Below are positions 10,301 to 18,203 of a stretch of 35,828 nucleotides of DNA, in pieces. The stretch lies in the NCBI RefSeq assembly GCF_024124745.1, contig NZ_JAMXRU010000021.1:1-35828 (forward strand), read 5' to 3'. The stretch is from Aeromicrobium sp. CnD17-E (lineage in GTDB: Bacteria; Actinomycetota; Actinomycetes; Propionibacteriales; Nocardioidaceae). A program made the position numbers and the translations under genes. Below the pieces are notes generated by a model. It searched no databases, had not been told where the DNA came from, and saw only the letters and a list, made by a program, of their open reading frames with translations. Each line of letters opens with the position of its first letter. The stretch's first letter is position 1.

Positions 10301-11953
10301 CTGCCCGGACCGAAGGTGTACCCGTGGGTGGCCAAGACGCGTCACTCGACGCCGGGCGTCGGCCTCATCTCGCCGCCGCCGCACCACGATATCTACTCGA
10401 TCGAGGACCTCAAGCAGCTCATCCACGACCTGAAGAACGCCAACCCGTCGGCCCGCGTGCACGTCAAGCTGGTCTCCGAGGTCGGCGTCGGCACGGTCGC
10501 GGCGGGCGTCTCGAAGGCGAAGGCCGACGTGGTGCTGATCTCCGGCCACGACGGCGGGACGGGTGCGTCGCCGCTGACGTCGCTCAAGCACGCCGGCGGT
10601 CCGTGGGAGCTCGGTCTCGCCGAGACCCAGCAGACCCTGCTCGTCAACGGGCTGCGCGACCGCATCGTCGTGCAGTGCGACGGTCAGCTCAAGACCGGCC
10701 GCGACGTCGTCGTGGCGGCGCTGCTCGGGGCCGAGGAGTTCGGCTTCGCGACCGCACCCCTCGTGGTCAGCGGCTGCATCATGATGCGCGTCTGCCACCT
10801 CGACACCTGCCCGGTCGGCGTCGCGACGCAGAACCGCCAGCTGCGCGAGAAGTTCTCGGGCAAGGCGGAGTACGTCGTGAACTTCTTCGAGTTCCTCGCC
10901 CAGGAGGTGCGCGAGTACCTCGCGGAGCTGGGCTTCCGCTCGATCGACGAGGCCGTGGGCCACGCCGAGGTGCTCGACGTCCGCCAGGCCGTCGACCACT
11001 GGAAGGCCCAGCACCTCGACCTCTCGCCGATCCTGTACGTGCCCGAGCTGCCGGAGGGTGCGTCGCTGCGCAACACCAGCGGCCAGGAGCACGGGCTCGA
11101 CGTGGCGCTCGACGCGGAGCTCATCCGGATCAGCGCCGACGCGCTCGAGCGGGGCGAGCCGGTGCGTGCGCAGCTCCCCATCCGCAACGTCAACCGCACG
11201 GTCGGCACCATGCTCGGCCACGAGCTGACGAAGCGGTACCGCGGCGAGGGCCTGCCGGAGAACACCATCGACCTGACCTTCCTCGGGTCGGCGGGCCAGT
11301 CCTTCGGCGCGTTCGTGCCGCGCGGCATCACGCTGCGGCTCGAGGGCGACGGGAACGACTACGTCGGCAAGGGTCTCTCCGGCGGACGGCTCGTCGTGCG
11401 GCCCCCGCGCGACGCGACGTTCGCGGCGGAGGCGCAGATCGTGGCCGGCAACGTCATCGGCTTCGGCGCGACCAGCGGCGAGATCTTCCTGCGCGGCAAG
11501 GTCGGCGAGCGGTTCTGCGTGCGCAACTCCGGTGCGTCGGCCGTCGTCGAGGGCGTGGGCGACCACGCGCTCGAGTACATGACCGGAGGCACCGTGGTCA
11601 TCCTCGGACCGACCGGCCGCAACGTCGCGGCCGGCATGAGCGGCGGTCAGGCCTACGTCCTGGACCTCGACCACTCGCTCGTCAACCCCGAGATGGTCGC
11701 GCTGAACACCGTCGAGGCGGGGTCGGAGGCGGCCGAGGCGCTGCACGCCCTCGTGGTCAAGCACCACGAGGAGACCGGCTCCGCCGTGGCCGAGCAGCTG
11801 CTCGGCGCGTGGGAGCAGTCGCTCGCACGCTTCACCGAGGTCATGCCCGTCAACTACCGCAAGGTGCTCGACGCCAAGGCCGAGGCCGAGGCCGAGGGCC
11901 TGTCCGAGGACGACACGACCGCACGCATGATGGAGGTGGCCGCACGTGGCTGA
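7361..11953 (+). CDS. gltB: Glutamate synthase large (alpha) subunit
   Basis: Makes two glutamates from glutamine and 2-oxoglutarate using electrons supplied by GltD; the central step of ammonia assimilation with glutamine synthetase. The 1530 residues match the family. The N-terminal class II amidotransferase domain would be activated by removing 35 residues to expose Cys36 in ERDACGVAF. The FMN synthase domain contains GEGGEDPER and [11 protein letters not shown]. The 3Fe-4S cysteines are in [12 protein letters not shown] at about residue 1138. The C-terminal GXGXG beta-helix shows [11 protein letters not shown] and [12 protein letters not shown] 7361 has AAGGGA 7 nt upstream. It overlaps gltD by 8 nt. 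Confidence 0.98.
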   Translation: MSASTPPELQRTSGPKFSALPAAQGLYDPMHERDACGVAFVATLSGVPSNEIVQHGLTALRNLDHRGAVGAEENTGDGAGILLQVPDRFVRGVAQEQGFDLPETGSYAVGLAFLPAEPDAAAEAKQRVEAIAAEESLTVLGWRPVPVQPDILGSMARGAMPSFELLYVESAGQPRSGLELDRLAFCLRKRAEHETGVYFPSLSARTLVYKGMLTTEQLDAFFPDLLDERMESALAIVHSRFSTNTFPSWPLAHPFRFVAHNGEINTARGNRNWMRAREATLESELIPGDLSRLYPICDPEGSDTASLDEVLELLHLGGRELPHAVMMMIPEAWENNDVMDPARRAFYEFHSSIMEPWDGPACVCFTDGTQIGAVLDRNGLRPGRFWITDDGLVVLASEAGVLDLDPATITRKGRLEPGRMFLLDLDEHRVVEDEEIKSRLANEHPYDEWLYSGLVRFEDLPDLEHIIHTHASVTRRQQVFGYSEEDLRILLAPLARTGAEAIGSMGTDTPIAAISERPRMLFDYFSQLFAQVTNPPLDAIREEVVTSLAGTMGPEANLLEPSPASCRMLQLPFPVIDNDELAKIRHMNKDGDMPGFSVHVVRGLYDVNGGGAALKAKLDEICADVSRAVADGARIIVLSDRHSDSERAPIPSLLLTAAVHHHMVREKLRSQAGLLVETGDVREVHHVALLIGYGATAVNPYLALESAEDLAREANFVRDVKPEQAVRNVVYGLGKGVLKVMSKIGVSTVASYTGAQIFECVGLSHEVVDAYFTGTSSKLGGIGLDVIADEVASRHARAYPTQGIVGRRRVLEVGGEYQWRREGPEHLFDPETVFRLQHSTRSGRYDIFKKYTERVDEQSERLMTLRGLFSFKEGVRPPVPIDEVEPVSEIVKRFSTGAMSYGSISQEAHETLAIAMNRLGGKSNTGEGGEDPERLYDPERRSSIKQVASGRFGVTSEYLSNADDIQIKMAQGAKPGEGGQLPGPKVYPWVAKTRHSTPGVGLISPPPHHDIYSIEDLKQLIHDLKNANPSARVHVKLVSEVGVGTVAAGVSKAKADVVLISGHDGGTGASPLTSLKHAGGPWELGLAETQQTLLVNGLRDRIVVQCDGQLKTGRDVVVAALLGAEEFGFATAPLVVSGCIMMRVCHLDTCPVGVATQNRQLREKFSGKAEYVVNFFEFLAQEVREYLAELGFRSIDEAVGHAEVLDVRQAVDHWKAQHLDLSPILYVPELPEGASLRNTSGQEHGLDVALDAELIRISADALERGEPVRAQLPIRNVNRTVGTMLGHELTKRYRGEGLPENTIDLTFLGSAGQSFGAFVPRGITLRLEGDGNDYVGKGLSGGRLVVRPPRDATFAAEAQIVAGNVIGFGATSGEIFLRGKVGERFCVRNSGASAVVEGVGDHALEYMTGGTVVILGPTGRNVAAGMSGGQAYVLDLDHSLVNPEMVALNTVEAGSEAAEALHALVVKHHEETGSAVAEQLLGAWEQSLARFTEVMPVNYRKVLDAKAEAEAEGLSEDDTTARMMEVAARG

Positions 11954-13415
11954 TCCCCGAGGTTTCATCACGACCCCCCGCCAGGTGGCCCCGCGCCGCC
12001 CCGTCGAGGAGCGGGTGAACGACTGGAACGAGGTCTACCCCGGTGGACCGGGCAAGGCGCTGCTCCCGATCATCACGGAGCAGGCCGGACGCTGCATGGA
12101 CTGCGGCATCCCGTTCTGCCACCAGGGCTGCCCGCTGGGCAACCTGATCCCGGAGTGGAACGACCTGGTCTGGCGCGACGACTGGATCGAGGCGATCGAC
12201 CGGCTGCACGCGACGAACAACTTCCCGGAGTTCACGGGTCGGCTCTGCCCGGCCCCGTGCGAGACGGCGTGCGTCGTCGGCATCAACCGCGAGCCGGTGA
12301 CCATCAAGAACGTCGAGGTCTCGATCATCGACCGCGCGTGGGAGTGGCGGAACGTGCGCCCCGAGCCGCCGGAGTACCTCACGGGCAAGACCGTGGCCGT
12401 CGTCGGCTCGGGTCCGGCCGGTCTCGCCGTCGCGCAGCAGCTGACCCGCGCCGGTCACACCGTCGCGGTGTACGAGCGCGACGACAAGGCCGGCGGTCTG
12501 CTGCGGTACGGCATCCCGGAGTTCAAGATGGAGAAGGTGCACGTCGACCGTCGCGTCGAGCAGATGCAGCGCGAGGGCACCGTGTTCCGCACCGGCGTGC
12601 AGGTGGGCGACACGCTCACCGGCAGCCAGCTGCGCGACCGCTACGACGCCGTCGTGCTCGCCATCGGCTCGACGGTGCGCCGCGACCTCCCCGCCCCGGG
12701 GCGTGAGCTCGCCGGCATCCACCAGGCGATGGAGTTCCTGCCGCAGGCCAACCGCGTCGCGGTCGGCGAGGAGGTGCAGGACCAGATCCTGGCGACCGAC
12801 AAGGACGTCGTCATCATCGGTGGCGGCGACACCGGTGCCGACTGCCTCGGCACGTCGATCCGCCAGGGCGCGCGCTCGGTGACCAGCCTGGAGATCATGC
12901 CGCAGCCCGGCGACGACCGGCCCGAGACGCAGCCGTGGCCGACCTACCCGATGGTCTACCGCGTCGCGTCGGCGCACGAGGAGGGCGGCGAGCGCAAGTA
13001 CGCCGTCTCCACGAAGGAGTTCGTCGGCGACGACGACGGCAACGTCGCCGGCCTGCGCATCGTCGATGTCGAGATGAAGGACGGCCGGTTCGAGGAGGTG
13101 CCCGGCTCGGAGAAGGTGATCCCCGCGCAGCTCGTGCTGTTCGCGATGGGCTTCACCGGTCCCCAGCGCGAGGGCCTCGTCGAGCAGCTCGGCGTCGACC
13201 TCGACGAGCGCGGCAACATCGTCCGCGACCGCGACTTCATGTCGTCGGTGCCGGGCGTGTTCGTGGCCGGCGACGCCGGCCGCGGTCAGTCGCTCATCGT
13301 CTGGGCGATCGCCGAGGGACGCTCCGCGGCCGCCGGCGTCGACGCCTACCTGACCGGCGGACGCAGCCCGCTGCCGCGCCCGATCAAGCCGAACGACCGG
13401 CCGCTGATGGTCTGA
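11946..13415 (+). CDS. gltD: Glutamate synthase small (beta) subunit
   Basis: An NADPH-dependent FAD oxidoreductase that passes electrons to GltB. 489 residues, normal length. Cysteines for low-potential 4Fe-4S centres are visible in [13 protein letters not shown] (from Cys50) and CPAPCETAC (near 101). The FAD Rossmann motif is [12 protein letters not shown] at about 150, and the NADPH motif [12 protein letters not shown] at about 290. The C-terminal [17 protein letters not shown] is the second FAD-binding block. The GTG start lies inside the end of gltB, an 8-nt overlap that fits fixed subunit stoichiometry. A strong hairpin follows. Confidence 0.97.
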   Translation: MADPRGFITTPRQVAPRRPVEERVNDWNEVYPGGPGKALLPIITEQAGRCMDCGIPFCHQGCPLGNLIPEWNDLVWRDDWIEAIDRLHATNNFPEFTGRLCPAPCETACVVGINREPVTIKNVEVSIIDRAWEWRNVRPEPPEYLTGKTVAVVGSGPAGLAVAQQLTRAGHTVAVYERDDKAGGLLRYGIPEFKMEKVHVDRRVEQMQREGTVFRTGVQVGDTLTGSQLRDRYDAVVLAIGSTVRRDLPAPGRELAGIHQAMEFLPQANRVAVGEEVQDQILATDKDVVIIGGGDTGADCLGTSIRQGARSVTSLEIMPQPGDDRPETQPWPTYPMVYRVASAHEEGGERKYAVSTKEFVGDDDGNVAGLRIVDVEMKDGRFEEVPGSEKVIPAQLVLFAMGFTGPQREGLVEQLGVDLDERGNIVRDRDFMSSVPGVFVAGDAGRGQSLIVWAIAEGRSAAAGVDAYLTGGRSPLPRPIKPNDRPLMV

Positions 13416-13449
13416 GCGACACGGTGCGCAGGCGGCCCAGGTCGCCGTA

Positions 13450-13485
13450 CGAAGGGGTCGGGAGCAGCAGCTCCCGGCCCCTTCG
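13450..13485 (+). terminator. gltBD hairpin terminator
   Basis: A 16-bp stem (13450-13465 with 13470-13485) containing one G-T pair closes on an AGCA tetraloop. It begins 34 nt after the gltD stop and has no U-tract. Confidence 0.85.
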
Positions 13486-13584
13486 CCGTCCCGTCGGGGG
13501 CCTCGTCGACGGGCCCGGTGAACTCTCAGCGTCTTTTGTTGCGCGCGTCCACCAAGTGACTCGCCGGTACACCCCCGCTGTCGA

Positions 13585-13590
13585 TAGGGT
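13585..13590 (+). promoter_or_regulatory. -10 element of pyk (leaderless)
   Basis: TAGGGT ends 6 nt before GTG 13597, so the transcript should begin at the start codon. The preceding region (13528-13561) is the most AT-rich part of the gap, but no standard -35 is at 17-18 nt. Confidence 0.6.
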
Positions 13591-13596
13591 CGTGGA

Positions 13597-15054
13597 GTGC
13601 GTAGAGCCAAGATCGTCTGCACGCTCGGACCGGCCGTCGCGACCGCCGAGCGTATCCTCCAGCTGGCCGAGGCGGGCATGGACGTCGCCCGCCTCAACAT
13701 GAGCCACGGCGACCATGCCGACCACGAGGCCAACCTCGGCCACGTCCGTGCCGCCGCCGAGCGCACCGGCAAGGCGATCGCCGTGCTCGCCGACCTCCAG
13801 GGTCCGAAGATCCGGCTCGGCCGCTTCGCCGACGGCCCCGTCGACCTCGCCGTCGGCGACCGGTTCACCATCACCACCGACGACGTGCCCGGCGACGCCG
13901 AGCGCGCCTCCACCACCTACTCGGGGCTGCCGGGCGACGTCTCGCCCGGCGACGAGATCCTGATCGACGACGGCCGCGTGCGGCTGCGGGCCCTGGAGGT
14001 CACCGGGCACGACGTCGTGACCATCTGCGAGACCGCGGGACGCCTCAGCAACAACAAGGGCATCAACCTGCCCGGTGTCGCCGTGAGCGTCCCCGCCATG
14101 AGCGACAAGGACGTCGAGGACCTGCGGTTCGCTCTGCGCCAGGGCGTCGACTTCGTCGCGCTGTCGTTCGTGCGCAACGCCCGCGACGCCGACGACGTCC
14201 GCCGCGTCATGCACGAGCTCGACATCCACCGTCCCGTCATCGCGAAGATCGAGAAGCCGCAGGCCGTCGACAACCTCGACGAGATCATGGACTCCTTCGA
14301 CGGCTTCATGGTCGCGCGCGGCGACCTCGGCGTGGAGCTCCCGCTCGAGGACGTGCCGATCGTGCAGAAGCTGATCGTCGAGAAGGCGCGGCGCAACGCC
14401 AAGCCGGTCATCGTCGCCACCCAGATGCTGGAGTCGATGATCTCGGCCCCGCGCCCGACCCGCGCGGAGGCGTCCGACGTCGCCAACGCGGTGCTCGACG
14501 GCGCCGACGCGGTGATGCTGTCCGGCGAGACCAGCGTGGGGGAGTACCCGATCCAGACGGTGCGCACGATGGCGCGCATCATCGAGTCCACCGAGGACCA
14601 CGGCCTGCCGCGCATGGCCGCCTACACCTGGCAGGCGAAGACCCGCACCGGCATCATCTGCCGTGGTGCCTCGCAGGTGGCCGAGGCCATCGACGCGCGC
14701 TACGTCGTCGCGTTCACGACGATCGGTGGGTCCGCCCGCCGCATGTCGCGCTACCGCTCGCACATCCCGGTCATCGCGTTCACGCCCGACCCCATGACCC
14801 GCAACCAGCTCGCGCTCACCTGGGGCGTCGAGACGTTCCTCGTGCCCGAGGTCAAGCACACCGACGAGATGGTGCTGCAGGTCGACAAGCGGCTGCTCGA
14901 GGTCGCGCGGTGCTCGCACGGCGACGAGGTCGTCATCGTCGCCGGCGCCCCGCCCGGCATCCCCGGCTCCACCAACGCGCTGCGCATCCACCGCATGGGC
15001 GATGCCATCAACCGCGTCGTGCCCGCGTACGAGCACCCCGCCGAGGAGAACTGA
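13597..15054 (+). CDS. pyk: Pyruvate kinase
   Basis: Converts phosphoenolpyruvate and ADP to pyruvate and ATP, the last step of glycolysis. The product has 485 residues. The start is fixed by AKIVCTLGPA at residues 4-13, the usual beginning of the barrel. MDVARLNMSHG carries substrate-binding Arg and Asn; DLQGPKIRLG opens the B domain; VIAKIEKPQAV holds the catalytic lysine and metal-binding region; MVARGDLGVELP and ATQMLESMI are active-site blocks; the C-terminal domain ends in ALRIHRMG. There is no ribosome site before the GTG; a TAGGGT -10 ends 6 nt upstream. The same gene follows the trp-lgt block in mycobacteria. Confidence 0.97.
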   Translation: MRRAKIVCTLGPAVATAERILQLAEAGMDVARLNMSHGDHADHEANLGHVRAAAERTGKAIAVLADLQGPKIRLGRFADGPVDLAVGDRFTITTDDVPGDAERASTTYSGLPGDVSPGDEILIDDGRVRLRALEVTGHDVVTICETAGRLSNNKGINLPGVAVSVPAMSDKDVEDLRFALRQGVDFVALSFVRNARDADDVRRVMHELDIHRPVIAKIEKPQAVDNLDEIMDSFDGFMVARGDLGVELPLEDVPIVQKLIVEKARRNAKPVIVATQMLESMISAPRPTRAEASDVANAVLDGADAVMLSGETSVGEYPIQTVRTMARIIESTEDHGLPRMAAYTWQAKTRTGIICRGASQVAEAIDARYVVAFTTIGGSARRMSRYRSHIPVIAFTPDPMTRNQLALTWGVETFLVPEVKHTDEMVLQVDKRLLEVARCSHGDEVVIVAGAPPGIPGSTNALRIHRMGDAINRVVPAYEHPAEEN

Positions 15055-15055
15055 G

Positions 15056-15081
15056 CCCGGCGTCGACGCTCGACGCGCGGG
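15056..15081 (+). terminator. Probable pyk terminator
   Basis: CCCG-GCGTCGA (15056-15066), loop CGC, then TCGACGC and CGGG (15070-15081) with one bulged G: an 11-bp stem just after the pyk stop and before the promoter of the next gene. Confidence 0.5.
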
Positions 15082-15097
15082 TGTCGGCGGGGCGACG

Positions 15098-15103
15098 TAC
15101 GGT
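15098..15103 (+). promoter_or_regulatory. -10 element of the DUF3072 gene (leaderless)
   Basis: TACGGT ends 6 nt before ATG 15110, the same spacing as at pyk and the VIT gene. Confidence 0.55.
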
Positions 15104-15109
15104 GGGGAC

Positions 15110-15385
15110 ATGACTGAATCGAACACGTCGTCGAACACGTCCTCCGAGTCCACGGCGGACGCCGCGCCCGGGTCCGACGTCATCGGTGCGGACGCCGGCG
15201 GCACCACCGAGAAGGACCCGCAGGACTGGGTCACCGGCGACGAGCCGATGACCGGCGCGCAGCGCTCGTACCTCGACACGCTCGCCCGCGACGCCGGCGA
15301 GACGCTCTCGGCCGACCTCACGAAGGCGGAGGCCTCCGAGCACATCGAGCGGCTCCAGGAGCAGACGGGGCGCGGGTCGGACTGA
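15110..15385 (+). CDS. DUF3072 domain protein
   Basis: A 91-residue soluble acidic protein. The N-terminal 35 residues are Ser/Thr-rich and look disordered. The C-terminal half carries the DUF3072 pattern: DPQDWVTGDEPMTGAQRSYL, then LTKAEASEHIERLQ. The ATG at 15110 is chosen because homologues are small, the residues before it are atypical, and a -10 lies at leaderless distance; the frame itself is open from 15002. Function is unknown. It faces a tRNA-Leu gene on the opposite strand. Confidence 0.8.
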   Translation: MTESNTSSNTSSESTADAAPGSDVIGADAGGTTEKDPQDWVTGDEPMTGAQRSYLDTLARDAGETLSADLTKAEASEHIERLQEQTGRGSD

Positions 15386-15401
15386 CGGTCCGCGGGCGCG
15401 C

Positions 15402-15487
15402 TGGTGCCGACTGCGGGACTCGAACCCGCACGCCCTCTCGGACAACGGTTTTTGAGACCGTCGCGTCTACCATTCCGCCAAGTCGGC
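15402..15487 (-). tRNA. tRNA-Leu (anticodon CAA)
   Basis: An 86-nt class II tRNA including an encoded CCA end. On the minus strand the acceptor GCCGACT (15487-15481) pairs with AGTCGGC, followed by ACCA (15405-15402). The anticodon stem ACGGT/ACCGT encloses the loop CTCAAAA with anticodon CAA at 15454-15452. A long variable arm and the T loop GGTTCGAGTCC are present. The CAA anticodon reads UUG, a rare codon in this GC-rich DNA. Only 29 nt separate its 5' end from the start of the ANTAR regulator gene, so its promoter must overlap that gene's first codons. Confidence 0.95.
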
Positions 15488-15504
15488 GCGCCGCGCGTGC
15501 CCGC

Positions 15505-15510
15505 TAACCT
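15505..15510 (+). promoter_or_regulatory. -10 element of the ANTAR regulator (leaderless)
   Basis: TAACCT ends 6 nt before GTG 15517. There is no ribosome site before the GTG. The element lies in the 29-nt gap between the divergent tRNA-Leu and this gene. Confidence 0.6.
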
Positions 15511-15516
15511 TCTCAC

Positions 15517-16173
15517 GTGACCAGCCGACCGACCGAGACGCCCCGCACCGACGAGACCCCTGTGACCGGTGAGCCCGTCGACCGTCCCCGTGTCGTCATC
15601 GCCGAGGACGAGGCACTCATCCGGCTCGACCTCGCCGAGATGCTCGCCGAGGAGGGCTACGACGTCGTCGGGCAGGCTGCGGACGGTGTCGAGGCCGTCG
15701 AGCTCGCCACGGCCCTGCGGCCCGACCTGGTCGTCATGGACGTCAAGATGCCGCGGCTCGACGGCATCGCGGCGGCACGTCGCATCGCGGGGGAGCGGAT
15801 CGCGCCCGTCGTCATGCTGACTGCGTTCAGCCAGCGCGACCTCGTCGACCGTGCCCGCGAGTCCGGGGCGATGGCCTACCTGGTCAAGCCGTTCACGGCC
15901 TCCGACCTCGTCCCCGCCATCGAGATGGCCCGCAGCCGGTTCGCTGAGCTCGCGGCACTGGAGGCGGAGGTCGAGGACCTCACCGACCAGCTCGCCACCC
16001 GCAAGGTCGTCGAGCGCGCCAAGGCGCAGCTGCAGGCTGCCCTCGGGCTCAGCGAGCCGGAGGCGTTCGGGTGGATCCAGCGGACGGCCATGGACCTGCG
16101 CATGCCCATGCGCACGGTCGCCGAACGGGTCGTGGAGCACGGTGTGCCGGGTGCCGATCCCTCACCCGAGTGA
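15517..16173 (+). CDS. pdtaR: ANTAR-domain response regulator (PdtaR-like)
   Basis: A two-component output protein that acts by binding RNA rather than DNA. The receiver domain at about 24-140 has the acidic pair Glu30-Asp31, phosphoacceptor Asp75 in VVMDVKMPRLDG, Thr102 in VVMLTAF and Lys124 in YLVKPF. A coiled linker (AALEAEVEDLTDQLATRKV) leads to an ANTAR domain at about 150-208, with VVERAKAQLQ and EAFGWIQRTAMDLRMPM. ANTAR proteins bind paired hexaloop hairpins to prevent termination. The 218-residue size and the location ahead of polA match M. tuberculosis PdtaR. The N-terminal 22 residues are a Thr/Pro/Glu-rich extension. The partner kinase (PdtaS type) is not in the window. Confidence 0.9.
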   Translation: MTSRPTETPRTDETPVTGEPVDRPRVVIAEDEALIRLDLAEMLAEEGYDVVGQAADGVEAVELATALRPDLVVMDVKMPRLDGIAAARRIAGERIAPVVMLTAFSQRDLVDRARESGAMAYLVKPFTASDLVPAIEMARSRFAELAALEAEVEDLTDQLATRKVVERAKAQLQAALGLSEPEAFGWIQRTAMDLRMPMRTVAERVVEHGVPGADPSPE

Positions 16174-16303
16174 GCGATCCGTATTACAAGTTGACTACGA
16201 AACAGGACTTTCACACGAGCCCGACCTGCGCGACCCCCTCGGCGACTAGTTTCGTCCTACGGCTCGACCCGTCGGGGGTCGGACCAGAGTTCCCGGAGGA
16301 TCA
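16174..16303 (+). promoter_or_regulatory. livK upstream region
   Basis: 130 nt containing an unusually AT-rich patch at 16180-16215 (with TTGACT at 16191-16196), a candidate -10 TAGTTT at 16246-16251, a 6-bp hairpin CGACCC/GGGTCG at 16265-16281 with a 5-nt loop, and the livK ribosome site GGAGG at 16294-16298. Which hexamers are used cannot be decided by eye. Confidence 0.4.
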
Positions 16304-17578
16304 ATGAAGCGCAGTACCAGGACCATGCGGCTCGCCGCGGTCGCCGCGGCCGGCGCGCTCGTGCTCGCCGCCTGTGGTGGAGGCAGCGGCAGCGACGACG
16401 AGAGCAGCGACAGCGGCGACAAGGCCTCGGCCTCCAAGGCCGACGGCACGCTGACGATCGGTACCCTGCTCCCGCAGACCGGCAGCCTCGCGTTCCTCGG
16501 CCCGCCGGAGTTCGCGGGCGTCGACCTCGCGATCAAGGACGTCAACGCCGACGGCGGCGTGCTGGGCAAGGACGTCAAGGGCGTCAAGGGCGACTCGGGC
16601 GACACCGACTCGGGCATCGCCCCGGCCGAGACCGACAAGCTGCTCGACGCCGGTTCCGACGTCATCGTCGGTGCCGCGTCCTCGGGCGTCTCGATGACGG
16701 TCATCGACAAGATCATGTCGGCCGGCACCGTGATGTTCTCGCCCGCCAACACGTCGACCGACTTCGACAAGGGCGACTACGCGAAGCCCGACCTGTACTT
16801 CCGCACCGCGCCCTCGGACATCCTCCAGGGTGCCGTGATGTCGAACCTGCTCGTCCAGGACGGTCGCCAGAACGTCGCGATCCTGGCCCGTCAGGACGCC
16901 TACGGCGAGACGCTGGCCTCGGAGATCAAGAAGGGCCTCGAGAACGCCGGCTCCAAGGTCGCCGCGACGGTCTTCTACGGCGAGAACGCGCAGTCCTACG
17001 ACTCGCAGGTCCAGGAGATCGCCGACAGCAAGCCGGACGCGATCGTGCTCGTCGCCTTCGAGGAGACCACGACGATCATCCCGCAGCTGGTGCAGGCCGA
17101 CGTCGGCCCGCAGAAGGTCCCGACGTACTTCGTCGACGGCAACACGGCCGACTACAGCGGCAAGCTGCCCGAGGGCACGCTCGAGGGCACGAAGGGCACC
17201 ATCCCCGGCGCCGAGACGTCCGGTGACTTCAAGAAGCGCCTCCTCGAGGTCGACCCGAAGCTGAAGGACTACTCCTACGCGGCCGAGTCCTACGACGCGG
17301 TCGTCGTGTCGGCGCTCGCGGCCATCAAGGCCGACAGCGACGCGGGCGACAAGATCGCCAAGGAGATCCCGGGCATCACCGAGGGCGGCGAGAAGTGCAC
17401 GACGTTCAAGGACTGCGCCGCGCTCCTGAAGGACGGCAAGGACATCGACTACGACGGTGTCTCCGGTCCGATCGAGCTGGGTGAGACGGGCAGCCCGACG
17501 GCCGCCTCCATCGGCATCTACGAGTACGGCGCCGACAACACCTACAAGGCGGTCGACTACATCAGCGGCACGATCTGA
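16304..17578 (+). CDS. livK: ABC transporter substrate-binding lipoprotein, branched-chain amino acid type
   Basis: A secreted binding protein of the LivK/periplasmic-binding-protein type 1 fold that should deliver substrate to LivHMGF. The product has 424 residues. A basic n-region, a hydrophobic stretch and lipobox LAAC (Cys24) mark it as a lipoprotein, to be modified by Lgt. A Gly/Ser/Asp-rich linker follows (about 25-45), then the bilobed domain beginning TLTIGTLLPQTGSLAFLG. VGAASSGVS and ILARQDAYGETLASEI are typical fold elements, and the C-terminal part has YAAESYDAVVV. Two cysteines near residue 365 (EKCTTFKDC) probably form a disulfide. It is transcribed towards its own permease operon. 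Relatives bind Leu/Ile/Val, amides or urea; the ligand here is not determinable. Confidence 0.92.
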   Translation: MKRSTRTMRLAAVAAAGALVLAACGGGSGSDDESSDSGDKASASKADGTLTIGTLLPQTGSLAFLGPPEFAGVDLAIKDVNADGGVLGKDVKGVKGDSGDTDSGIAPAETDKLLDAGSDVIVGAASSGVSMTVIDKIMSAGTVMFSPANTSTDFDKGDYAKPDLYFRTAPSDILQGAVMSNLLVQDGRQNVAILARQDAYGETLASEIKKGLENAGSKVAATVFYGENAQSYDSQVQEIADSKPDAIVLVAFEETTTIIPQLVQADVGPQKVPTYFVDGNTADYSGKLPEGTLEGTKGTIPGAETSGDFKKRLLEVDPKLKDYSYAAESYDAVVVSALAAIKADSDAGDKIAKEIPGITEGGEKCTTFKDCAALLKDGKDIDYDGVSGPIELGETGSPTAASIGIYEYGADNTYKAVDYISGTI

Positions 17579-17603
17579 GCCACTGACGTCGAGCACGTCC
17601 CGC

Positions 17604-17636
17604 ACGAGGCCCCCGGGTTCCACCCGGGGGCCTCGT
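17604..17636 (+). terminator. livK hairpin terminator
   Basis: A perfect 15-bp inverted repeat (17604-17618 and 17622-17636, GC-rich core) closes on a 3-nt loop, 25 nt after the livK stop. It separates livK from the palindrome array downstream. Confidence 0.85.
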
Positions 17637-17642
17637 CGCGTC

Positions 17643-17690
17643 TGGTGGTTTGCTGATTCCCATGACCTGAGGGGGACCAGCAACCCACCA
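17643..17690. repeat. 13-bp inverted repeat at the edge of the livK-livF array
   Basis: TGGTGGTTTGCTG at 17643-17655 pairs with CAGCAACCCACCA at 17678-17690 with one mismatch around a 22-nt loop. A second, 8-bp pair, CACTCACC (17702-17709) with GGTGAGTG (17726-17733), follows and abuts the first 28-bp palindrome. Confidence 0.7.
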
Positions 17691-17734
17691 CGGTCTTCTT
17701 CCACTCACCTGCGGATGACACCGAGGGTGAGTGA

Positions 17735-18135
17735 GAGATTCCCAGGTCGACCTGGGAATCTCCGCGACGCGCGACGCGCGACGCTCGGACGGCTTCCAGG
17801 CGGCGCAGCGTGGGCACCGGGCACGATTTCCTCAGCCACGCACGGAAAGCTCTCCGTGCCTAGCTGAGAGAACCGTGCCTCGCGGGAGGAAACCGGGCAA
17901 CGGGGAGAGAACCGTGCTCCGCGGGAGATTCCCAGGTCGAGCTGGGAATCTCATCGACGCAGGACAGTCGGCTGCCTCCCAGGCGGCGCGGGGCAGTCGC
18001 CAGGCACGGTTTCCTCAGCCAGGCACGGAAAGCTCTCCGTGCGTGGCTGAGAGAACCGTGCCTCGTGGGAGAAAACCGGGCAGCCCGGAGGAAACCGTGC
18101 CTCCCGGGAGATTCCCAGGTCGACCTGGGAATCTC
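17735..18135. repeat. Palindrome/hairpin array between livK and livF
   Basis: Three copies of a 28-bp palindrome (half site GAGATTCCCAGGTC) lie at 17735-17762, 17925-17952 and 18108-18135. The first and third are perfect; the second has one changed base. Starts are 190 and 183 bp apart, so they bound two tandem units. Each unit contains a 60-nt hairpin (17820-17879, 18003-18062) with inner stem GCACGGA/TCCGTGC and loop AAGCTC, and two copies of a 21-bp motif beginning GAGAACCGTGC (17868, 17907, 18051, and a 20-bp form at 18091). The parts of the units next to the downstream palindromes are almost identical, while the middles diverge. No supported gene is present. It may be an extragenic repeat or structured RNA; the function is unknown. 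Confidence 0.85.
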
Positions 18136-18150
18136 GCCTCCAGACGCACG

Positions 18151-18180
18151 AGGGCCCCCGACGCGCGCGTCGGGGGCCTT
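18151..18180. terminator. livF-side terminator (bidirectional)
   Basis: A perfect 26-bp palindrome, GGCCCCCGACGCG and its complement (18153-18178), 24 nt beyond the livF stop, extended by a G-T and an A-T pair. It can act for the leftward liv operon and as a back-stop for rightward transcription. Confidence 0.8.
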
Positions 18181-18203
18181 CGGGGTCGAGCCGGGGGGAG
18201 CGG

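Noticed and set aside
7334-11971. 1545-residue open frame antisense to gltBD
   Set aside because: A high-GC shadow: long, Arg/Ala/Val/Asp-rich with no domain, opposite an unmistakable gltB.
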